DNA from: Isoetes engelmannii
Taxonomy: Eukaryota > Streptophyta > Lycopodiopsida > Isoetales > Isoetaceae
NCBI GenBank assembly: GCA_011763485.2
Contig: JAANSK020007800.1
Span: 1-29,466 of the forward strand
Length of the DNA: 29,466 nucleotides
Direction of reading: 5' to 3'
This document shows, piece after piece, positions 20,005 to 26,933 of this stretch. Position 1 is the stretch's first letter. Every line of letters starts with the position of its first letter. The notes beneath the pieces are model-generated. The model saw only the letters and a program-made list of their open reading frames with translations, did no database searches and had not been told where the DNA came from. Position numbers and translations under genes: made by a program.

Positions 20005-20684
20005 TGATACAAAAGGGCTCTTCTTATCTGCAAGACTCTCAAACACGGTTAGCAAATCAACTTAAATCTTTGGAACTAAATCTTTTGGCACAAATTCACC
20101 ACCCAACCGGACTCAGACTTGCGAACACTGCAAAAGGATCTCTGGTTCATCCCAATTTTGAGGGTCTATTATGCTAATTGGATAACCTCTTTGGGATATA
20201 TTCAGAAGTTCAGGAATATGATTCAAACAAGCTTGACTTTAAATTAGTAGTCCAATTCTAAGTAGCATGAAACTCTTCTCTAGCTTCTCTATATTTCGTC
20301 GTATGGAACTAGCTTTTTAGAGGAGGATTGCTTTTAGCTTATTTTGGAATACCTTTAGCCTATTATGGCATAATTTTGCAGGATCTTCCTAATTCGGCTC
20401 ATGGCTAGGTTTAACGGCCTGTTCTGGATTCAATCCGGATGATTCTGGAATTCATCTGGTCTCTACAATTGTAGCGACCACTTTTAGCTACGTTGCTTTA
20501 TATTTTAATAGTTTCTGTTTTAACGTTTTAACTTTAATAGCTTACTAAGATTTATAATTTACCTCATGCTAATTTGTTTTAATTCAAATCATAGTTTTAC
20601 GTTTCTAGACTTTAAACGTTGAAATTGCATCTGTGATCATCCTGCAAGTCTTCTGAGCCACATTCCCAAGCTTGTGCAATATCA
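20005..20684 (-). repeat. LTR, 5' copy of the minus-strand element
   Basis: This 680-bp repeat has TG...CA termini and is paired with 17887-18587. The primer-binding site lies two bases inside its minus-strand 3' edge. The internal stem has a one-base mismatch here (GGTCTCTAC with GTAGCGACC). Confidence 0.93.
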
Positions 20685-20689
20685 TAGTG
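20685..20689. repeat. LTR retrotransposon target-site duplication, right copy
   Basis: TAGTG, the partner of 17882-17886. Confidence 0.93.
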
Positions 20690-21079
20690 TCGATTCGTCT
20701 ATCAGTCAATGCAAACTTCACGGTTGTTCTTAGGCCGGATTAGTATATGTTCTTAGTGCTAGGATATCTCTAGAACTCAAGAACCCATACCTGTAACCTG
20801 GAATAATGAACAAACCCTAATCATATTGATTAGATTAGTTAGATCAGATTTGTTGTTTCTGTTATTTCGATTCATTCTGTTATACTAGGATGGATGATAT
20901 CTCTTTGTTGCTCCTCTTCTGTATTGGGAAGAAGGGTAGAGACCCGGAGCTATGTTTAGAAGATGATTCAAAAATAGCCTTATTAATTCCCAATTAATTG
21001 CGGCCTGTGCATAAGAGCCCGCATGTGCTGTGGGTGGCGGAGCTAGAACGGCTGACAAGGATGACTTGCCCAATGGCAA
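20690..21079. other. Intergenic DNA, nothing recognised
   Basis: This joins the LTR element to the 880-bp tandem repeat. It has short open frames only. A TTAGATTAGTTAGATCAGAT-like simple stretch lies near 20828-20850. Confidence 0.45.
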
Positions 21080-22760
21080 TTGATCCCTCTGTTGTGTAAG
21101 GCCTACTGGGGAATGTTGTAGGCTAGGCCTAATACCTTGGCACTGCGTGCGGCCAAGGTATGGCTCGACACCTCTTCGGTGGTGAGGCCACCTTCAATGG
21201 GGTTGAAGTCATAAACGAGCAGTGGCTCTCTGGCTCATCTGCCATTGGCATGGATTCTCTAAAGGAAGTGATCGCCTCCTGCCTCATCGGGACTGGGGAG
21301 ATGCAACACAGGAGTAGCCCCTTTGGGGCTATGCCCCCGGTAGGCTATAGTTCGGCTCCAACTCTTAACAACCTATCTACAAAGTATGCACAAGAGGGGC
21401 GGATAGAATGGACTACCCAACGACCATGTTCTATGCCAGCCAAATCCATATGCCATGAATTCTGTCTGCATTGACCTCTAAAGACCCCATGTCGCCAGAC
21501 CATCCCTTGAGTCTGAGCCTTGGATAGAATTTCCCCTTGTATTTATGTTGCTATGTTGATTTGTTATGATGTTATGGTGATTCCACACTTTCCGATGGCT
21601 ATGCATTTCTTTTGATTCTATGTGTTTATGTTTGTGCGCTTCCCCAGCTAGGTAGATCCTGAGGGAGACGAGATGAATGACACATCCATTCCTCCCCGCC
21701 GAATTCTTGCTCACCATCAAGAATCTGACGTCAGGTGGACGGCCTTGTGTTGGCAGTATGGCTAGCAGGAGGGGATTTCCTGTTTTTGTACGATGGGAGC
21801 ATCATATAGGAGCATGGGACATCACAGAGTCCAGGAGCTGTAGATGCAATGATGTGATTGAGCACCACATAATGGATATATTTGAGACATGGAGGTGGGA
21901 CCTTGCTGAGCGCGGCCACTGGGGCCCCTATAGTGTGCTAGGCTTATAGTCGGCCACCATGCGTGGGCCAGGTATAGGCCTGACACCCCCGGTCGTAGGT
22001 GTCGATCCAAAAGATCGTCCTGGGCACTCGATAGGTGCGGATGTCGTCTTGACCTATGGATTTTAGGGGTTTTATGTCGGGTACGAATGTGGCACATTCT
22101 CTAGTGCACCCGTGAAACCATTATCCTCCTGGAAGAGACTTTTCCCATTCCTGCCTCATCGAATCGGGGAAATGCAACCTGGAGTAGTCTCATAGGGTGA
22201 CTCTATGAGATACGTCTCCAAAAGGCTATAATCATGCTATAACATGTCCCAGCCTATCTGCAAAGTATGCACAAGAGGGGCGGATTGAGTGGACTACCTT
22301 GGCCAATGTTCTAGGCCAGCCAATGCCATTGTCATGATTCCGTCTGTTACTATCTTGAGATCTTGACCGTCAGTCAATCCCCATGAGTCTGAACCCAATA
22401 TAGAATCTTCATTTATGATGCACTCACTGTACATGTTATTGGATGTATGTTAGCTTGTTATTGATGATGGATGGGCCACCCCTCGAGGTGGTATATAATT
22501 TATGAATTCTGCTTGTGCTAACATGTATGTACGCTTTCGCTATATAGGATGTCCCAGATAAGGAATGGGGGGCCAATGCCACCTTCCTGTCCTTCACTCG
22601 GACACTTGGCCATCACAACGGAGGCCTTTTCCCGTGATAATATTGTTTGGAAAGGGGATATCCTGTATATATACGATGGGAGCATCGTATAGGACCGGGG
22701 AGCTTCACATTACCCATATAAGATATTGCATAACCCTGATATTGCCACCTTTAAACCATA
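21080..22760. repeat. ~880-bp tandem repeat, two copies
   Basis: Landmarks recur at a constant spacing of 881-883. AAAGTATGCACAAGAGGGGC is at 21381 and 22262, and TACGATGGGAGCATC is at 21789 and 22672. Between them, CTGCCTCATCG, GGGGA(A)ATGCAAC, GGAGTAG, GGCCAGCCAA-like blocks and GAGTCTGA also repeat. The GTAGGCTAGGC...GGCCAAGGTAT...GACACC block near 21117 corresponds to the GCTAGGCTTATAG...GGCCAGGTAT...GACACC block near 21938. No open frame is conserved between copies, so a macrosatellite or tandemly duplicated repeat is more likely than a gene pair. The outer limits are approximate. Confidence 0.8.
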
Positions 22761-23273
22761 AGCTCTAGTTGAACTATATGACCTTTAAATGTGTATACTT
22801 CATAAACAAATAGCATAACTAAAGTAGCATATTAACAGCACGAATAAAGAAGGAGAAAAAAATAAAGTATTACCTTGTAGCAAATGCATGATCGGATACT
22901 TAGAAAGATCGGCCAAAAAAGGTGGTTCTCTCGGGGGATTCACCTCTATATATTTTGGATATGGCATCTGCGTTCCTAGGGTCATAAGAAAATCCCTTAT
23001 CTACCACTCCTAACAACAGAAAACCCTTCACATACATCCCAGTCATCCCCTGTATTTATAACCCATAAAGTATTTTTACATAACCCATATTTCTTAAACC
23101 ATATGAAACATTACTTAATTCACTGAATCTAGTGAAAACGTTTTCTATATACGATAAAAAACAAGAACTTGGTTAATAATAAAGAACCCTTTGTGTATCT
23201 CCTACACAGCCAAGAAAAAAAAAATGTATTTTGTGAAGTAAGTATACGTACGCAATTTGTAATAAAAAACCCA
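22761..23273. other. AT-rich intergenic DNA
   Basis: No supported gene or repeat. A-rich tracts occur at 22850-22870 and 23150-23225. The right edge contains the SINE target site. Confidence 0.5.
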
Positions 23274-23289
23274 TCTCTTCCACGCTGAT
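23274..23289. repeat. SINE target-site duplication, left copy
   Basis: TCTCTTCCACGCTGAT, identical to 23611-23626. A 16-bp duplication is in the range made by LINE-driven insertion. Confidence 0.93.
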
Positions 23290-23610
23290 TTTTTATTGAA
23301 GGACGTCATTCTATTCATCATTACATCATGAGTACATTCTACATCACTTTATTCTACATATCACATGGAAGCCAATCCACTACCTAGGCGCGATATATAG
23401 GAGCTGCTTTGCATGTGATTATCAAGTACATATGGTAGGTTTAAGGTCTCTACCACAGGACTGGCTGGTCACATGAACTCGTGACCTCGGGGCAATGGAT
23501 TTTTAGGTCCCCATTACTAGACCGATATTGGCCAGGTTTAAACCCGTGACCTCGGGTGTGGCGGTTTAAGGTCCTGCCACTAGACCATGCCCCGAAGGGC
23601 AAACTCTTCT
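23290..23610 (-). mobile_element. 321-bp SINE with two tRNA-like heads
   Basis: The element lies between perfect 16-bp duplications. On the minus strand it starts at 23610 and contains TGGTCTAGTGG (23587-23577), a standard plant SINE A-box, and GGTCACGGGTTTAAACC (23551-23535) in the B-box place. A second pair follows: GGTCTAGTAATGG (23523-23511) and GGTCACGAGTTCATGTGACC (23486-23467). The 3' end is short and A-rich (AATAAAAA beside the duplication). SINEs are transcribed by RNA polymerase III from the A and B boxes and moved by LINE proteins. The double head suggests a dimeric family or a fusion of two SINEs. Confidence 0.85.
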
Positions 23611-23626
23611 TCTCTTCCACGCTGAT
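23611..23626. repeat. SINE target-site duplication, right copy
   Basis: TCTCTTCCACGCTGAT, the partner of 23274-23289. Confidence 0.93.
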
Positions 23627-23926
23627 GGTTTCTACACAAAACAAATGTGAATTCCCTTGGTGGTTCTACCAATTTCTAGCACACATGGATAGCAAAACAA
23701 GCCCTCGAGATCGTGCACAAGCCTATAGTGGTTATGGCAGTCCCCTTTCCACATAGAAGCAATACCCATACCTAGTGGTCATATAGACAAGCACGTAGTA
23801 GTTGCAATATGTTCTTCTTTGGCTATGAAAGTGGAGCCCACTCTGGTCGCAACACGAGTCGCATCAGTCTTCGCCAATATCATAGTAGAAACCCTAAGAA
23901 ACACTTTGTAGCCAATGCCGCTACGA
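23627..23926. other. Intergenic DNA between SINE and hAT MITE
   Basis: Nothing recognised. The longest open frame is 66 codons (23556-23756) and spans the SINE boundary, so it is not a gene. Confidence 0.5.
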
Positions 23927-23934
23927 ATTAAAAC
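23927..23934. repeat. hAT MITE target-site duplication, left copy
   Basis: ATTAAAAC, identical to 24192-24199. Confidence 0.93.
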
Positions 23935-24191
23935 CATAGTTACCGGGAACTAAGTTTCGAACTTGGTTCCCGTTCCGGAACTAGTTCTCGAGGGTCCAGA
24001 GTTCCCGAGTTTCCACTTGAGTTCCCGGTAGAAAAGGGAATATTCTTCGAATATCCCTCGAATATACTCGAATATTTGTCGAATATACTCGAATATCCCG
24101 TTCCCATCCCGTTCCCATTCCCATCTGTTCCCGTTCCCGTTCCGGATTTTGGGTCCAAGTTCCCAAAAAGTTCCCGTTCCGGGTAACTATG
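23935..24191. mobile_element. 257-bp hAT MITE
   Basis: The ends are CATAGTTACCGGGAAC (23935-23950) and, on the minus strand, CATAGTTACCCGGAAC (24191-24176): 16-bp inverted repeats with one mismatch. Perfect 8-bp duplications ATTAAAAC flank the element. The interior is packed with GTTCCCG/GTTCCCAT repeats and a run of TCGAATATACTCGAATAT-type units (about 24055-24095). No coding sequence is present. Overlapping minus-strand open frames of 90 and 61 codons are by-products of the repeats. Confidence 0.94.
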
Positions 24192-24199
24192 ATTAAAAC
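24192..24199. repeat. hAT MITE target-site duplication, right copy
   Basis: ATTAAAAC, the partner of 23927-23934. Confidence 0.93.
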
Positions 24200-24328
24200 T
24201 CATAGCCACCAACAGGCATGCGCCTTGAATGGCGATCCTAATTATCCTTTATAATTGCTACGAGTCTTTGTTATTCATTGAGATATTGCAGGGCAGGAGC
24301 GGTTCCGGACCATACAAGTAGTTACTAT

Positions 24329-24790
24329 CACTACAAGAGAAGGGGTCAATCAGTGTCATCAAAACGTCACCAGGACATTAAAAAGTGTACATATGACATT
24401 ATTGGTGACATTGCTTACAAAAGTGATGCTATAGGTGCCACATTTTGTGTCACCCATAACTTCACTTTTTGTCTCACCAATAGTGTCATTATCTTTGTAT
24501 GACACTATAGATGTTACTACTAGCACCAATTATAGCGTCACCAGTTGTTACACATATAGCATCAGTGTTAGTGTCATTGCCCACCAATGACGCTATAAAT
24601 GTTGTTATTAGCAGCACATATATAGTGTCAGTAGTTGTTACACATATATCGACAGTATTAGTGTCAGTGCCCACTAGTGACGTTGTAGGTGTTGTTATTA
24701 GCATCATATATATTGTCAATAGTTGTTACACATCTATCATCAGTATTAGTGTCAATGCCCACTAATGACATTATAAGTGGTGGTATTAGC
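24329..24790. mobile_element. CACTA (EnSpm-type) terminus with subterminal repeats
   Basis: CACTACAAGAGAAGGGG at 24329 matches the conserved start of plant CACTA elements. It is followed by many copies of GTGTCAT, GTGACATT and GACGCTATAGG-like motifs in both orientations, the usual subterminal binding-site array. From 24481 these organise into four ~89-bp units. The opposite end (CTTGTAGTG) is not found up to the window end, so the element is truncated, or its other end is lost or too diverged. No transposase was found. Confidence 0.65.
24481..24790. repeat. ~89-bp tandem repeat, four copies
   Basis: Units start TAGTGTCA at 24481, 24569, 24659 and 24747 (periods 88, 90 and 88). Shared blocks are GCCCACTA/CAATGAC, GTTGTTATTAGCA and AGTTGTTACACAT. 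Open frames across the array exist on both strands because the repeat lacks stops in several frames; they are not genes. Confidence 0.9.
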
Positions 24791-24807
24791 ATCATTGTAT
24801 TCATATT

Positions 24808-24961
24808 GAATGCAGGGCATGATCCCTGCCGCATCGTTGTTCTTCGTTTGAACAAGGATGACGTGGTCGTACCGGCAAAAGAAGTGGATGAAGCGTTTGC
24901 CCGCCGAAACTTAGATAGGCAAAATCCCCTATCAAAACATTTAAGGGTGCCAAAGCACTGA
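24808..24961 (+). pseudogene. Possible exon fragment of unknown origin
   Basis: After a plausible acceptor (GAATGCAG ending at 24814), a frame reads HDPCRIVVLRLNKDDVVVPA, then KEVDEAFARRNLDRQ and ends VPKH at 24959-24961. The composition looks protein-like, and it sits directly beside CACTA subterminal repeats. It could be a captured exon or the edge of a transposase gene. I do not recognise it, and the last codons run into a hairpin. Confidence 0.3.
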
Positions 24962-25012
24962 CTAGACGTTTGGCACCCTAAGTGTGATATAGGGTGTATG
25001 CCTAAATTCCAC
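24908..25012. other. Imperfect inverted repeat with an 11-bp perfect core
   Basis: AGGGTGCCAAA (24944-24954) pairs perfectly with TTTGGCACCCT (24969-24979) around a 14-base loop. The pairing continues imperfectly outward through CTTAGATAGG...CCCTAT on the left and ATAGGG...GCCTAAAT on the right, giving arms of about 45 bases. It could be a small foldback MITE or a hairpin RNA; neither is proven. Confidence 0.7.
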
Positions 25013-25434
25013 ATGGCATGTTTCTATTGATTGTTTATTTTATTTTTTTAAGTTTCGCCTGAGTGTGATTTAGGTCTAAAGAATATGACTATTATCCTAG
25101 AATGAAGCGGAAAACCCTAACCAAAATAATAATATCCCTATAAAAAAGCCCCATCCCCCACTATGCAACGACTTGATGGAGGAATCTGTTATGGGAATAT
25201 GAAGTCAGCGGTTAGGGGGCCGAGCAACATCCCAGCGAGGGCAGGTCACTTCTCTTTTAAGAAGATGCTGTAGGAACAGGGACATCCTGCAATGTAAACA
25301 CATTCATGACCACATTATTAAAGGTACATTTGATGGTGATACATTTATTGAGAATCTTTTAATTAAGATAAGATAAGAGTATTTTAACGTCGCGCCACAA
25401 GGCAGCATCCAATTGGACATGCGACGGAACAGAA
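25013..25434. other. Intergenic DNA 5' of the PPR pseudogene
   Basis: No gene or repeat is recognised. If the PPR locus was once active, its promoter and leader would lie here; I see no clear TATA box or transit-peptide coding sequence in frame. Confidence 0.45.
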
Positions 25435-25464
25435 ATGCATGGAGAATGCATGCATGGAGAATGT
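25435..25464 (+). repeat. 15-bp tandem duplication at the PPR start
   Basis: ATGCATGGAGAATGC (25435-25449) is followed by ATGCATGGAGAATGT (25450-25464), duplicating five codons. The single copy would read like the MYGKCG segment commonly preceding PPR repeats. Confidence 0.92.
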
Positions 25465-26823
25465 GGAGATGTGCAAGATGCAAGGGCGGTATTCGATAGT
25501 ATGGACAACAGGAATTCGTTCTCTTGGAATATTATGATTAGAGTTTATGCTCAACAAGGACTCGTGAAGGAGGCCAGGCAAATTTTATTCCAAATGCCTG
25601 AACAGAATGTAGTTTCTTGGAACACTGCGATTGCTGGTTTTGCGTAAAACAGACAAATGAAGGAGGCCCTCCAACTTCTTGAGAAAATGCCTCAACCTGA
25701 TGTGGGTTCTTGGAACACAATGCTTGCAACTTACACCCACCAAGGTCAAATTGAGGTGGCACTTAGATTGTTTCATAAAATGCCAGAGCACAATGTCATG
25801 TCTTGGAATTCGATAATTTCAGCTTTTAATCATCAAGGACAGGTCAGTAAAGCTTATCAATTGTTTTGTCAGATGCCAGAAAGGAATATTGTTTCATGGA
25901 ATGCTATGCTTGCAGGGTATGTTCAACAAGGGTTCACACAGACCTTTGAGTTCTTTAAAGAAATGCCTGATCGGAACATGGTCTAATGGAACACAATGTT
26001 GGGAGGATAAACCGAAAGTAAGCAGCTAGACAAACCTCTTGAGTTTTTCCAAAGAATGCCAGTACATGATGTGGTGTCATGGAATGCTATAATTGATGGT
26101 TGTGCTATATAAAAGGGCTGCTAGATCAGGCTGACCGACTTTTTCAGCAAATGCCTCGTAGTTATTTCATGGAATACAATAATTGCAGGTTACATCCACC
26201 GTGGTTTTTGGGAAGAGCTCGTCACCTTATTCTGGGAAATGCATGCGCTAAATATTGTCTCATTTATTGTGATGATTGCAGGATATATTCAACAGAAACA
26301 ATTGAAACAAGCTTTTCAACTTTTTGAAACGATGCCACATAAAAGTGTCATATCATAGAACACTCTAATTGCTGGATTTGCTCACGAGGGCCAATTGATG
26401 CAGGCCCTAGAATTATTCAACCGTGTGCCTCGAAGGGATATTATGACCTGGAATTCTATGCTTACAGGCTATGCACAACATGGATTTCTAGATGAGGCGT
26501 TCATGATTTTTCAAAACATGCCAGAATGGGATGCTGTGTCATGGAATATAATGATTTCAGGTTACTTTAACCAAGGGCAACTCAGTGATGCTCTCCGTTT
26601 ACTCAGACAGATGCATCAACCAGATATAGTTTCATGGAATTCTATCATTTCTCGATACATAAAGCATGGACTGCTAACTGATACCCTTCAATTGTTCCAA
26701 GAGATGCCCCACTGCAATGTGGTATCATGGAATACTGTAATTGCTGTATGTGCACAGCAGGGCCAGCTTCAAGATGCCATTCAGTTATTTGAACAAATGT
26801 TGCTGGAAGGTGTGAGGCCTAAC
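25435..26823 (+). pseudogene. PPR protein pseudogene, about 14 S-type repeats
   Basis: PPR proteins bind organellar RNA, one base per repeat. Here repeats of 31 residues (93 bp) follow each other, each with an SWNxMI-like start and an LFxxMPxRN-like end. Examples are VVSWNTAIAGF, VGSWNTMLATY, VMSWNSIISAF, IVSWNAMLAGY, IMTWNSMLTGY, AVSWNIMISGY and IVSWNSIIS. The main frame has stops at 25645-25647, 25984-25986, 26008-26010 and 26356-26358. Around 26100-26160 indels throw the frame out (TAA at 26110-26112) and back. The last repeat ends LLEGVRPN at about 26823, after which PPR homology stops and LINE sequence begins, so any E or DYW domain is lost. No N-terminal organelle-targeting region is visible; the start shows a 15-bp duplication encoding MHGEC twice. 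In some positions TAA or TAG stands where family members have Gln, Trp or Tyr. Confidence 0.93.
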
Positions 26824-26933
26824 ACCCCATGCGGCCGATGGATATTTAGGTCAATATGTGATACGAGGCGATGTCAGTGACGACGATGGTAGTCGGTGGT
26901 GAATCCACCTGATTCAAACTCACCAGAACACTG

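Larger units (their letters stand above)
17887..20684 (-). mobile_element. Complete non-autonomous LTR retrotransposon (2,798 bp)
   Basis: Two direct repeats, 17887-18587 and 20005-20684, begin TGATAC and end ATATCA on the + strand and are flanked by TAGTG. On the minus strand the upstream LTR is followed after 2 bp by TGGTATCAGAGG (20002-19991), a primer-binding site complementary to initiator-Met tRNA. GGGAAGGGAAGGAG (18603-18590), a polypurine tract, precedes the downstream LTR. Both signals agree on minus orientation. The 1.4-kb interior has no gag, protease, integrase or RT motif, so it must have been mobilised by proteins of another element. It carries about seven 47-58-bp repeats next to the polypurine tract. 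LTR differences, including indels of tens of bases, show it is not a recent insertion. Confidence 0.95.

Noticed and set aside
24481-24790. Regular repeat array considered as a CRISPR
   Set aside because: The ~89-bp units are contiguous with no unique spacers, and they lie beside a CACTA terminus in plant DNA.
25645-26358. In-frame stops of the PPR array as sites of U-to-C RNA editing
   Set aside because: Such editing is organellar, and this locus is nuclear in context. Only some stops would become a sensible codon by U-to-C, and an indel-caused frame disruption is also present.
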